Source of the DNA: Rotaria sp. Silwood1
Lineage: Eukaryota; Rotifera; Eurotatoria; Philodinida; Philodinidae
DNA length: 64,000 nt
Assembly (NCBI GenBank): GCA_905250075.1
Contig: CAJNOP010000043.1
Coordinates: 616,772-680,771, forward strand
Direction: 5' to 3'
In this document: in pieces, positions 12,031-24,117 of the stretch
Layout: every line of letters begins with the position of its first letter
Numbering within the stretch: the first letter of the stretch is position 1
Position numbers and translations under genes: made by a program
Notes under the pieces: generated by a model
What the model was told of the DNA's origin: nothing
Databases searched by the model: none
Seen by the model: the letters and a program-made list of their open reading frames with translations, nothing else

Positions 12031-12613
12031 GATATCTCGAAAACATTCATTTAATTTTAAGTTATATTGAATTTTTTTTTTCATTTACAAATAAATTATT
12101 TTATTTTGTCCATAATATAAATAACTCTTTTTTTTTCGTTGCAAAGTAATGACTGCAAAAGAACAAAGCATCTTACTGCTCATCTTATAAAAGAAATCAA
12201 CAAACTTTTTACTTGTGTATTCTTCATGAATATAAACAAAGATATTTTAATTGTTCACCTAATGATCTATTTATTCAGTTATATAATAAAAATTTTAAAG
12301 TTTTATTTTGGGAATTGAAATATTTTTCATGCCGACTTTGTATATGACATCAGAAAATACGAATAATAAAGAAGAGAAATGCTAAGATCTCAAAAGTCAA
12401 TTATTCATTCACGCTTTTCGTCCTGGATGAATTCATTGCATGTATTCCTGAATGAGACAGTTCACATCATTTAGTAGTATCAATCTTAGAATTTCTATGA
12501 TAATTTTTTTGCCCATCGTCCAAGTTTGACAAAAAAGGAACTACTTGACACAATATTATTTCATTTATTCTTTTTTTAGTCACTCCAGATGTTCTATGGT
12601 AGGTTGGACTTTA

Positions 12614-12715
12614 CTGATAACAGAACATGCACTGATGTTCTGCTTTTTATTTGTTGAGTCAAGGTTAGTGACAACAAAGTTGACTATATTCTTCTCACAG
12701 CACCATATATATATA
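12614..12715 (+). promoter_or_regulatory. Promoter of ependymin-related gene C
   Basis: CTGATAACA at 12614-12622, TCAAGGT at 12659-12665 and a TATATATATA box at 12706-12715, ending 72 bp before the ATG. The GATA-like to TCAAGG distance is 45 bp, the same as for gene A. Confidence 0.55.
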
Positions 12716-12786
12716 GACGAGTCATTTTTCAAAATCTACAACACACCTTTTTTTCTTTTACTGTTTCATTTTCAACAAAAAAAACA

Positions 12787-13483
12787 ATGTTTGTAGCTCT
12801 TATTCTTTGTTTGGTCGGTATTGCAGTCGCACAACGACCGATTCCATGTACTACTCCACCACAATGGGAAGCACGTATATTTGATATGAACGAGCAACAA
12901 AAATTTGCATTGGAAGGAAGATTAAGTTATGATGCTACTTATCATCGTGAACGTCTTGTTGACGAAATCGATGAAGCTAGTCAAGAAGATTTTTTTGACA
13001 CGATCGCCCTTTTTGATTCAAAAATTGAATTTGTTTATAATTTTAAAGCTCGTAATTGTACACGTCGAGAATTAACTCGACCATGGCGTGATTTTGGTAT
13101 TCGTCCAACTGATACATCATATGGTGAAGCTTACATTGGCTCATCGATTTTTCCTGATACAGGTGTATTAGTTACAATCTGGTAAAGTTTTCTTTAATAC
13201 TATTTCTTAAATAAATTTTTGGTATATATCTAGGGCTGGCAATTTCACATTACCATCAAATGATACAATTGATTATATTTCCACATGGACTTATCGAGGA
13301 TGCCTTCCAGTTTCTCGAACAAGTTTCAGTCAAAAATTTGGCACTTCACACTTATCATTTTATGATATAACAGTTGGCATCAGGGATCCGAATGTATTTA
13401 TTCCACGACGAGAATGTCTTACGAGTGAAGAATGGGATATGCGACACACTCTCTTCGGTACACCAACAAAAAACAACATTTAA
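12787..13483 (+). CDS. Ependymin-related secreted protein, copy C
   Basis: Exons 12787-13181 and 13234-13483, with a 52-bp intron at the same Trp codon and phase as copy A, encode 214 residues. The signal peptide is MFVALILCLVGIAVA, followed by PCTTPPQWEARIFD, GRLSYDATYHRERLVD, FKARNCTRRELTRPWRDFG, AYIGSS, TWTYRGCLPVSRTSF and DPNVFIPRRECL. It keeps the same four shared cysteines. It ends TPTKNNI; AATAAA is at 13528-13533. The last third is nearly identical to the fragment at 13937, suggesting a recent duplication or gene conversion. Secretion follows from the signal peptide; the ligand is unknown. Confidence 0.9.
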
Positions 13484-13936
13484 AGAAAATTTTTTAAAAA
13501 TACTATGTGACAATTCTTTTTTTACAAAATAAAAATAATTTGTATCTTCAATAGAATAATAGTGAATTCTTCTCAAATGATTGACAACTAGTAGAAAGAG
13601 ATATAATGTTTTATGAAATCAAATAAAAGAATGAATGTTTGTGTAATATATTTCGAAAAATGTAGATGAATCTCTCTCAATTCACGCTCAGTGAGTCACT
13701 TATTCATTTATGGAACCGAAATTTCGAAGTTTTTTCAATTATATAAAGAATTTTCCATGTAGAGTCGGTATATTTTAAAAGATTAAGAATTACAAGTACT
13801 AAAAACTGTTAAAATTTCAATCATTAATCGTTGTTTCGCTCGTTTAGACTCTTACGCAATTAAAATTCATTTTGAACACTTCGAAATGAAATAATTCATA
13901 TTATCTCACGCTATTCGATTTTCAAANNNNNNNNNN
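13484..13936. other. Spacer ending in a 10-N assembly gap
   Basis: Contains the polyadenylation signal of copy C, then AT-rich sequence with no similarity to an ependymin 5' end. Ns occupy 13927-13936. The missing sequence must include at least the start and first exon of copy D if that copy is whole. Confidence 0.7.
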
Positions 13937-14086
13937 CAAAAATTTGGCACTTCACACTTATCATTTTATGATATAACAGTTGGTATTAGTGATCCAAATG
14001 TATTTATTCCACGACGAGAATGTCTTACGAGTGAAGAATGGGATATGCGACACACTCTATTCGGCACACCTGCCAAGAAACATTGA
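13937..14086 (+). CDS. Ependymin-related protein, copy D, 3' fragment beside gap
   Basis: After the N run, 49 codons in frame reach TGA at 14084-14086. They correspond to the C-terminal quarter of copy C, starting QKFGTSHLSFYD and ending FGTPAKKH. The first 46 bases are identical to copy C, then a few substitutions follow and the last six codons differ. It is either a real paralogue whose 5' part fell in the gap, or a collapsed or misjoined haplotype copy. Nothing to the left of the gap resembles its missing exon. Confidence 0.75.
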   Translation, partial: QKFGTSHLSFYDITVGISDPNVFIPRRECLTSEEWDMRHTLFGTPAKKH

Positions 14087-17000
14087 GAGGATAAATTTTT
14101 CAGTACTTAATGTTTAATGAATTTTTTTTTCAATTTTTCAATAAAACAAATTTGGTCGTAGCATTTAATAATAATAATATAACTTCGCATACATAATATT
14201 TAATTCTAACTAGTATAAACAATAAGGAGATATGTCGTATTGATCATCTAAGCGTATAAACGAAAAATGACATTATCTGTTGATCTTTGAAGTTGTGTAA
14301 ATTATCTTTTGTTATGCGGATTCTAAAGTTGTTCAGCATCTTCATGACAATCATATAGTATTATTATAAAGAGACATATGTAAAAGATGATGAGTAATCA
14401 TAATTTTTAAGTGTGAAATAATTCAAGTTTTTGTTTTTCAACTGAAGTTTTAGTATTAAAAGATCTTATTGAAATTGAGTAATTTAAAAAAATAAAACAG
14501 TGTTGACCTTTTAATGAAAAATAGGGTTTTGCTAATGTTATTTAATTTCACTCATTATATTGTCTTATAAAGACATCTACTTACTTCATCATGACTATTT
14601 GAGGCATTATTTTGACGTAGTAAAAAGAAACGATCGATATATATTTTAGGAAAACAATGCGCTTCTAATTCCATACAAAGCTTGATAATGCGAGGATAAT
14701 AAAGAATGTAATGATCTCAAGAGCTTCGTATCATCAAACTTTAGATAATTAGAATTAGGATTCTCGATAGAGAAACAAATGATAACGAACATTCATGAAG
14801 GATAAGTCGAGAATTCAGGTCATATAGTCAAATAAATAGATTGATTAGTAAAACCAAAATTCTATCTATCACACTAAATTGTTGTTAAATATTATGCAAC
14901 GAAATTCGTAATTGTCTTTGATCAAGGATATAATTATGTTAGGCAACTTGCAGAATTCCCAATTTAACTGATCTTTTGGTTTCATATAAGAAACAAGTTT
15001 TTCGAAATTATGAAATTTTTCTTTTCAACAAACAAACAATAGTTCAAAAAGTTTCCCATACTGTTCAACATTATGGAAACCGGAATGTTTTCGAAATAGA
15101 AAAGTAGAAAATATATGATATCTGTTCATTGGCATCTTGCTTGATGTAGAGTGTGTCAGTGGACTCTTGCTTTATTTATGTTTTGCTTTCAGTATTTTTG
15201 TTACTGGCTGCTTGTTTTTCGATACTATCATGGTGTATTTGTCGCATTATAGGCTAACCACGAGAAGGCAATAGGTTTCGAATTGCAGTCCAATGACACA
15301 ATCTAATTAAAGATACTATCATTTTTAATAACAACTTACACAGTAAGGAATGGAAATATTAGTGCTCAAGAAGAAGAAAATCAATGTTTCGTTGAATCCA
15401 AAAGCTGTTTGAAAAAGTAGTGATGCAACCATAAACCAGGCTTCTTACTCAAGGTAAACAGTAGAGACTTCCATCTTGAAGTCTGATGAAGTCTGTGGAA
15501 GCCATCTTAACTCAGTTTTACGATCGGTAACGGTAAGCGATCAGTGCATTTGAGGATTATTTATCGTCTGTTCTGGATGGCTTTGGGTTTTTTCGTATGC
15601 TTTCTTCAGCAGAATTGGTCTTAGAAGTATTTTTCTCGCGAGTTAAACACATTTAAACAATTTTAGAAGACGATTTCTATGAGATAATCCACATCAATTG
15701 ATTTCTATGCAGTGGATATGCATCAAAGCATATTTAATGTATTTTATCAATTCGTTTCAATATCAGTTTATGATATGGAAGCAAAATCAAATGATTTTTA
15801 TTGTAGTTTTTCATAAGTTTATTTGGGTTTCCTGCTGTTTTTGTAGCATATATTTCGCGAAGACATTAGAGATAACGGTCGTCAATATACAATAAAAACA
15901 GATTATACATATTAGGCGTTAATAATGTTGATGTCAGATGAGTGCTTTTTTTTGACTCCTTCTTCTTCAAGTTCACCGAACGCGTTCGATTTTGGCTGAC
16001 TCTTTTCCCTGGACAAGCATTGCTAAGAGATTTGTTTTGATAAAAAGCTTAGTTCCTCAACTATATTGCGTTTTTTCAACTCAGCGAAATTTCCTTTGTT
16101 AACAGTAAAAGAAGAAGAAATGAAATGCGTATCAAGATCAAAAACAATTTTGCTAGAAACTATGGTAACAGATATTTGAAATCGATACCTGCCACATTTT
16201 AACAACATCTTTTACGCAAGAATTCGATGCTTACAGACAGCTTGGATGCAATAAAGAGTGAGTCGTTGAATTTTTCGAGATTCGATTCGATCCGACAGCT
16301 TTTCTCAAAATATCTTCTGTGAGGCGAGTATCGTGTTCTTCTTGATGAATGTACATCAGACAAAGAATAAAAAACAGCCATTTTATGACTCATATGCTTC
16401 ATTCATCTATCAACGGGACACTGAAGGATCTATAACATCAATCCTTTTAAAAACATTGGAACTCACTTAACTTCAACATTTCATGAAAACTTGTAAAAAA
16501 AAGCGGACACTTGTAACGAGCGCACAGATCTCCATATATATTTATCACCGCTTATTCTGTGACAGTTTGTTCACTTTTGACTGATCTCTTGCCACTTTTC
16601 TCAGAGATTTTCTTTATCAATCGCATCTTCGAACTGTTCTATGCAGTCATAGATAACTAGTGCGAGAACACTTATGAAGACAAGCAGACAAAAGAGTTAC
16701 AGCAGGTAAACAAGAGCCATACACCAGTACTATAGCGATTCATATGTGTATATGTTTAACCAAAGGCTTGATTTGATATTTAAAGCTTGAGAAAAGTGAA
16801 CAATACTCATGCCAGTCTCACTGGTGCCAGTAAGGAAAAATTCTACCGTTTACGAATTTGTCATGAGTCTGATGAAATGAACACAAATGTTTTGTAAACT
16901 TTTAGTTCATGCTTTGAGTAGATGTTGAAGTCTCGTGAAGTCGTTAATTCTACTGTTTTACATTCGATTCAAACATTCTTTTAACAAAAAATATTTCCCT

Positions 17001-20000
17001 TCTTCTTTTCACGACATTTTTCATATAAAAGCAAACAGATTAAACTCATGAACGAATTCCGCTCCTGCTCTACGAAGTATTTATCGATGGATCGGTTAGC
17101 CTTCAACGAGATTTTCTCAATATGGCCGTTATATGTTGCTCAAACTAGCTATTTCTTTCAAAAATGATCAACATAGAAAATTCTATAAAATGCAATATAT
17201 AAAGAGTTTTTAGATACTGATTTATTTTTATGGGGATTGGTGAACCATGAGCATGAGAAACGTTCAGCACCAACATTTCAAGCACACAAAAATACTGAAA
17301 GTAAATAGAATGTGGGCAGGCGTAGGTATTGGTTGTCTCTTTAGTCGCACTCACATAATAGGAAGAAATAGCAGACATCTGTGTTGAAGTCTTATGAAGC
17401 TCCATAAAGGTTTTTTCAAATTTTAAGTCTATACACTGGAGGTCTTATGAAGCCTTTTTAAATCTCATGAAGTCTTGAAATGTGTCTTTTTCTTCAGTCT
17501 ACACTCACCAAAAACCAACCCACAACTACTCTACATCCATAGCTACTAATGAACTATATAGGCAGATTCTTTGACTCCGAAGCCTAACTTCGACTTGGAC
17601 AGTTTTCTAGTTGTAACTCACACTCTGACTTCTAAAAAAGGTTTAGATTCCGAGTCCAACTTAAACTATGCAAAAAATATTTTTGGATTCTAGCTCCAAA
17701 ACTCTTCGAGAATTATTCTGTGTACTTCAGCGATGATTTTCCAGAAATCACAGAAACAATGATTGAAAGAGTTTGGAGAAAAAAGTTGAAACATTCTCCA
17801 ACTACGGTTCCAAAAAATTCTGATTTTGTAACCCCAATTGTGACTCCGCCGAAGTCGGTTTTGGAAGTCCTATACAGCTCATTAGCACCCACCCCACTCA
17901 TATACGACACCAACTAACATCTTATTTAATTTCAGCTTTTTGCTTGCTTAAATTGTTGATGCTGAATGTTTTCGTGCTCATCGTTCCTCATGTTCATCGT
18001 CTTGGTTTCCGTTTTTATGCTTCACTACTCATGAAATTATTCTATCAAAATGTAATTTTACTCTATTAGCATCTTGAGCAGTTTCTTGTAGCATAACATC
18101 GAAAAGTATTCTGTGGAGCACCGGATCTGCTAGATAAACTAAGCAAGAAGTCAAACATTGCAAATAAATTAGTTAAAGAATTGAAAGGAATTTAAGAATG
18201 TGAGGAATGATTTGAATTATATTATAGAAACCGAAAATCTATTGCTTATCTTTGGCAAAAGCTGTAAATTTTTCTCTCTTAGTTAGACAACAATAGTTTT
18301 GAGCACTCTTACTAAACCTTTTTACTTACAAAAAATAACTTGGAACTCTCCTTTATCATCAGAAAAAAGCTTAGTTTATTTGGTTCAAATATGATGGACA
18401 TATAGAAATTTCTTTTTGATCCATGACTTTCAGGACACTCTGTACAGGCAATATCTGTCAGTTTTGCCACTCTGTGGAACGAGAATAGTATCGAAAAGAG
18501 AAATATCTATTTCTTCATTTATTTGAAGAAGCATCACTTCGGTAATAATGGTTATTGAGTGTGTTTATTGTGACGATTGAATAGATGCAAAGAACCTGCA
18601 TGCATTTTTAGCATAGCATTACGTCTTTTTGTTTCGGCACGAAGAACCATTCTTGACTTGAATAGATATTTATATGTAACGCATGTAGAAATTCGAATAT
18701 CATATGGTATGATGGTAGTGAACGTATTGATATCTTGGATCATATTAAAAAAGAATCAGATGAAGCTATAGTTGATATGGACGATAAAACGAGCACTACA
18801 ACAGGAACTTTGTCGTTACATATGAGACGTCTATTAGAACGATGATGAAAATATAGAGTTGGTAACAGAAACGTCACCAAATAATACAAATATTGTGACT
18901 TTACTATTCAGTGTAATGATTTCATCTCGTCATTATCTATTAATAAAATAGACCATAAAAATAGAATATCTCTGCGTTTTAAACAATGTTTTGTATGTCA
19001 CAATGCTCTGAATGCACCACCTATAACTATTTCTGAAATAGACCGAACTGTTTTTTTTTATTAGAAGTAATATTTTTAGACTGAAAGATAGTTAATGTCA
19101 TCCAGAACATGCTATCGATGGACATATACATATCGATACATGAAACAGAATTTGTCCCTATAAAATTACCAAAATACTTTTCTCTTACACCGATGCCATT
19201 AGTTGGTTCAACACATCCGGCATTTGTTAAATTTTTACTCTCCTTTTATAATGCCACGTATTGATGGTTATAGCTAAACTACAAAATTTAAATCAAACTT
19301 TGATCAGCTGATCAAGTTCGTCGTCAACTTCAACTTTAAGCATCTTTTTAAACATTCTGTCCGGAATGTTCAAAGACTTTTCTTGGACTCTAGTAACTAT
19401 TCTTTAAGCTATGCTATCAAACCTTGCACCATGCTATATTGATTTTATTAATATTTGTCGCCAGAGTATCATTCACAAACATTCTTCTTCACTTGCTACC
19501 CTATTGTTATCTAAAAACCCAAATACAGTTGTACTCGTAAACGATGATACATAATTTACAGGTATGTAATGCTTTAGTTTAGTCGAGAACATTAAACTTA
19601 TCGATACTTCTCATTAGTTGTTTTTTTTCCTATACTAAAGCAAATTTAACGATAATTTACATATAACATAAATGCCATATTATAATATTGATGCAATAAG
19701 GAAGGCACTTTTAAATATTAACAAGAAGTGCATGGTGAGTATAGGAAGATGAGGCGTAAATTACCTATACTGCACGTAGACAGTATTGTGAATTTTCGTA
19801 TCCTACGTTATGACTGGTGTCCCTCACTGAATATTTTGATGAATCTGAAATTGACTTTTCCACACCCACAATCACGATCAAGTCTACCTGCATACCAACA
19901 CTCACGCTCACATCCACATGAATATTCTGTGGTACGCTACTTATATATAGATATCACAAAATATTTGCCTTGAAGTTCGGGCAGAAGTCTTTTTAATGAA

Positions 20001-21270
20001 AAGAAAAAGAGTTATGTTTGAACTCCCAGAAAAATGAATTTATCTGTGAATTCTTATTGGACTGTTATTTTCTTGATCAATCTAACCAGAAGCTTTTTTA
20101 TTTGCTGTGAAAAATAACCTTGTCTGAACTTCGAGATGAAAAAGAACTGTGATGTCTTGATTAAAAAAAACAAAGTATTAATCTCGCAAGAAGAAGTCCA
20201 AGGATGCAGATTAATGACTTTTGTTATGTAAAGCGTTGATTTTTGAATTCTTGATCTACGCGAATTCTAAAAACCGATCCTCGACATTCTCCAATATAAC
20301 TGTTGTTTTGTATTCTTTTTTTTATCGAATAAGATTTTTAGAGCAACATAACTTCATTAAGTTTTTATTCTTCTTACAATTAACAGACATTCATAAGATT
20401 AGAAATTAATCAGAATTTTCAAAGAAAACTTTATATCATCATTTCAATTATAGTCATGTAAAAAGAATTTAAAGTCCATTCGAAAAGGAAGTTTTATAGT
20501 ACCGACTTTAAATTAGACAAGTCTACATTGTTTCCAAATCCAGTATGAAAGAACATACAAATTGTATTTAATTTTTGAAAGATCTAATTTGGTTCATCAT
20601 TAAGTAACAATTATGAGTCGAATAATTTGATAGAATTTTGTCAGTCTAACAACTTTTGATACATGAAAACCTAATAAATAATTTAGTGAACATATACATT
20701 AATATACGTAAAGCTTAATGAAACATCGATAGTTATAGTAGAACTTGCAACAAAATATTTAAGTTAATAGTGTTCAATTCATACAGACTCATATAAATAG
20801 AAGAAAAAAAATCGCTCTGAAAAATGTTGATGTGGATTACGAAGCAGAATTCTAATGTCGTCCAAGTGAAGATCAATTCAGAATAAAGAGTTATGATCGT
20901 ATGATATTCTATTAAATTGATATCTTGTTCAAAATTAAAAAAAAGATGTTAAAGAAAAAAGCATGAGAACAACAATGATTAAGAAATAATACATATAAGA
21001 CATTGGTTTTTCAATACTTTCTATATGACATCAACTGTTGAACTACACAATATATTCTTAATATAGATTAGAGTATTTCAGTCTTTTTGTTAGATAACCA
21101 CAATGGTGTCATCTTTCTTGTATTAACATGTTTTTTTTTTATAAAAAGACAACTTATTTGTTATCTTATCATTTCTTTACTCAATGCTTACTGGTCATTG
21201 ATGCATCATTATTTGTCATAGTGTATCAATAACTGAATATTACGCTTCTTTCTCATTTTTATTTATTTTT
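14087..21270. other. 7-kb intergenic stretch inside the ependymin array
   Basis: No intact gene. It holds repeated GAAGTCT(N)ATGAAG-type 15-mers at about 15475-15495, 16922-16942, 17384-17400 and 17440-17476, a degenerate TCCGACTCC-like minisatellite at about 17560-17900, and two short frames at 18708-18845 and 19139-19264 that might be coding relics. The rest is AT-rich with nothing recognised. Confidence 0.55.
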
Positions 21271-21337
21271 GTTATCTGAAACCTAGTATAGCAGAAATTG
21301 ATAATAATCTTTTCTATCTACATTGTATATATATAAA
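21271..21337 (+). promoter_or_regulatory. Promoter of ependymin-related gene E
   Basis: GTTATC (GATAAC on the other strand) at 21271-21276 and a TATATATATAAA box at 21326-21337, ending 71 bp before the ATG. The TCAAGG element of copies A-C is not recognisable here. Confidence 0.45.
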
Positions 21338-21408
21338 GATATGTTTTTTCATTGTCTTTAGTCAAAATTTTTATAACTCCTTTATTTCAATAAAAAGACT
21401 ATAAAATA

Positions 21409-22103
21409 ATGTTTACAATTTTTCTTCTCTGTTTGGTTGGCATTGCAGTTGCACAACAACCACGTCCCTGTACATCTCCATCACAATGGGAAGGACGTAT
21501 ATTTGATAGCAATGAAAAACAAAAAGCTTCAGTACGAGGACGAATAAGCTATGATTCTGTTTATCATCGTGTACGAATTGTTGAAACTATTGACATAGGC
21601 AGTGAAGAAATAGCTTTTGATTTACTCACGTTATTTGATGCAAAAATTGAATTTGTCTATGATTTAAAACATCAGAATTGTACACGTCGAGAAGTAACGC
21701 AACCATGGCGTGATTTTGGTATTCTTCCAGATGCTCGTTCTTATGGTGAAGCTTACATTGGTTCATCTGCTCTGTCAGATACTGGATTACTCATTACTAT
21801 TTGGTTAGTATGAATTCTTTATTTGTTAGTCAAGTGAATTTTTCGTTTCTCTGTAGGGGTGGCAATATGACATTACCAACAAATGAAAGTATTCCATACG
21901 TGGGTACATGGACATACCGAGGATGTCTTCCAGTTTCTCGAACAACTTACAGTGAAAAATATGGCAACGAGATTTTATCATTTTATGATCTTACTGTAGG
22001 TATTAGTGATCCAAATGTGTTCATTCCACGACCTGAATGTCTTAAAGAAAAAGAATATGCCATGCGAAATATTCTCTTTGGTACACCAACCAAGAAACAT
22101 TAA
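21409..22103 (+). CDS. Ependymin-related secreted protein, copy E
   Basis: Exons 21409-21803 and 21857-22103, with a 53-bp intron (donor GTTAGT) in the same Trp codon as the other copies, encode 213 residues. The signal peptide is MFTIFLLCLVGIAVA. Family blocks appear in order: PCTSPSQWEGRIFD, GRISYDSVYHRVR, LFDAKIEFVYDLK, NCTRREVTQPWRDFG, AYIGSS, TWTYRGCLPV and DPNVFIPRPECL. It ends TPTKKH, like copy D. AATAAA is at 22169-22174. It lies 7.3 kb from copy D, so the family is a dispersed tandem array, all on the plus strand. Confidence 0.9.
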
Positions 22104-22881
22104 ATATATTTAATTATTTATGCCTGTTTTTATTAATACATTTTTCTCTTTTTTTTTTTATTTTTTGAAATAAAATAACTAATTTCATAAAATATTTTCC
22201 TCAAATGATTTTGAAGCAAAAGAGAACAGACATACGAAAAAAAATTACTAATGACATGTCTGAATCAACGATATAATTCAACATAATGAGAACCAATTCT
22301 TTTACTTTTTATTTAAAAAACTGATATATTGTGAATATTAGCAAGAATTAATAATAAATTGATTGTAGTAATTAAATCATGCATTGTTCAGTTATCAGTC
22401 TATCACAAATTAGATTTATCGAATAAGATAATAATAAGATTGCATTGACTATTGTATAAATAATTGTTATTTGAATTCAAATAAATTGATGAATAGTTTG
22501 AAAAATTAATCAACTCTTTATTGAGTAAGATCATAAAAATAGATAAAATGATTAGTCTTTCGAAATGAAACCTTTGAACAACCAAGAGATGATACATTAT
22601 ACACTTGATCTAATAAAACGGCAATTCTATGATTATTTCATACTATACTATTATATTCTTGATATCGTTCATATCTGTTGTCTCATCGGTCTTTTGTATT
22701 TTACAAAGACAATAATAACAGATTATTTACATATGCATTACGTATATTTTTATATCAAGATTTATAATGATATCATTCTGTGATAATCTATTCTTTCTAT
22801 CAAATGTAGTTATAAACGACATCATTTTATAGTCACAAAAGAAACTATTTTTCAGATACTCTCTTGATAAGATAAGAAATA

Positions 22882-23842
22882 TTGGATTGTCTTCTTCTCT
22901 ATTTGATTATTGTTGTCATAGTACCCTCATCACACTCATGCGTTAAAACGTTATATTAAAATTTACATACGTTTTATTTTAAATGATCAACGAATATTTG
23001 TAGTACCACGAAGATTAAGTTATACAACAACATATAATTAATAATTACTTATGGAACATATTGAAGATAACCATCAGTATTTCCAACTCACACTTTGCTC
23101 TATATAAAACTGATACAGTGCAAGAAAAAATCTACAACTTATGTCCACACATGTGTACTTGAAAAAAAATATCAAGATTAAATTTTGACTCTTAAAAGAA
23201 GAGTCTCTGATTTACTTTACTAGAAAACAACAAAATAATAGTGCTACAGTAGCGTTAACAAAAATAAAAGAATTACATCATGAATTTGCTCACTTTGTTG
23301 AAAATGTTTCTTTAAGGAACGTAAGTTTAGTTACTAAAGACGAAGAAAACTTTCAACAACTTTTAGTTTATCTAACTCGTGTGTCCCGTAAAGCTCCGTT
23401 TCACTTACAAAAAAAGAGAGTCCTACGTCAAGTCATTGACAATGTAGGACTTGACATTAAGTCGTAGAAAATTCAATTTTTCTTTAAGAACGTTTTCTAA
23501 TTCTGCTTCATGACGGCAATGTTACTAATTACGACTGAATGCCATGAAAAATTTCGACACACTGCATAAAATCTATCAATCTGATGGAACGAGAAGCAAG
23601 CAGTTAAGACTTCAAGTCTCCGTATTAAATTCCAAGTTAGACTGGATTATGGATTTCGTGAGGTTGTCTTCGTGTCTTTTAGGCAGATTTATATACTCCA
23701 TCTGGTGCTACTACTATATCTTTGTTTTCTACTGTTGTTGATATTAGCGATTCAAATACGTGTATTCTCCGCCAAAAACATGTTTTACAGAAAAACCCTA
23801 TACTACATGATATATTCTGCAACAAGAACAGATCCGAAACAA
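22882..23842 (+). pseudogene. Ependymin-related pseudogene F, split by a 0.5-kb insertion
   Basis: Exon 1 remains lie at about 22882-23105: a signal-like LLYLIIVV segment, then NDQRIFVVPRRLSYTTTYN, which matches the NEQ...GRLSYDATYH block. Exon 2 remains lie at about 23640-23842: GCLRVF for GCLPVS, then VVDISDSNTCILRQKHVL for the ISDPNVFIPR.ECL block, and HDIFCNKNRSE at the end. Stops and frameshifts are numerous. The roughly 500 bp between the two parts is not ependymin-like and contains a separate open frame (23189-23467). Confidence 0.75.
23189..23467 (+). other. 92-codon open frame without ATG inside pseudogene F
   Basis: It runs open from just after TGA at 23186-23188 to TAG at 23465-23467 and contains no in-frame ATG. 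The peptide has ordinary protein composition (for example TKIKELHHEFAHFVENVSL and DEENFQQLLVYLTRVSRK). It could be an exon of an inserted gene fragment or an exon of an unrecognised gene. I do not recognise it. Confidence 0.35.
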
Positions 23843-24117
23843 TAGGAATAATATATAGATGTTATTGTAATCGAAAAGTTTTTCCTAATGTAACAATGAA
23901 AATAGAAAAGTTGAAAAATAAGGAAATCAGAGTGAGTTGCTTTTCAAGCTCATCAATAAAATCCAGTTAATATAACAATAATATAAATTGTATGAACCAA
24001 AATCTTGATATTATATGTAGCGTCATCTATAAACCTCCTTATTTAGATTGGCAACTACTATTTAAATCTTAAAAGCTTTATCGACAAAAAAAAAATTTTC
24101 TGTTTTCATCATGTACT

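Noticed and set aside
17713..17917. Overlapping 65-codon frames on both strands
   Set aside because: They lie in a degenerate TCCGACTCC-type repeat, which leaves several frames open by chance.
20797..20930. A TATAAAT box followed by sequence faintly like ependymin exon 1 (AGTTATGAT)
   Set aside because: The match is a few short words only and no second-exon remains follow.
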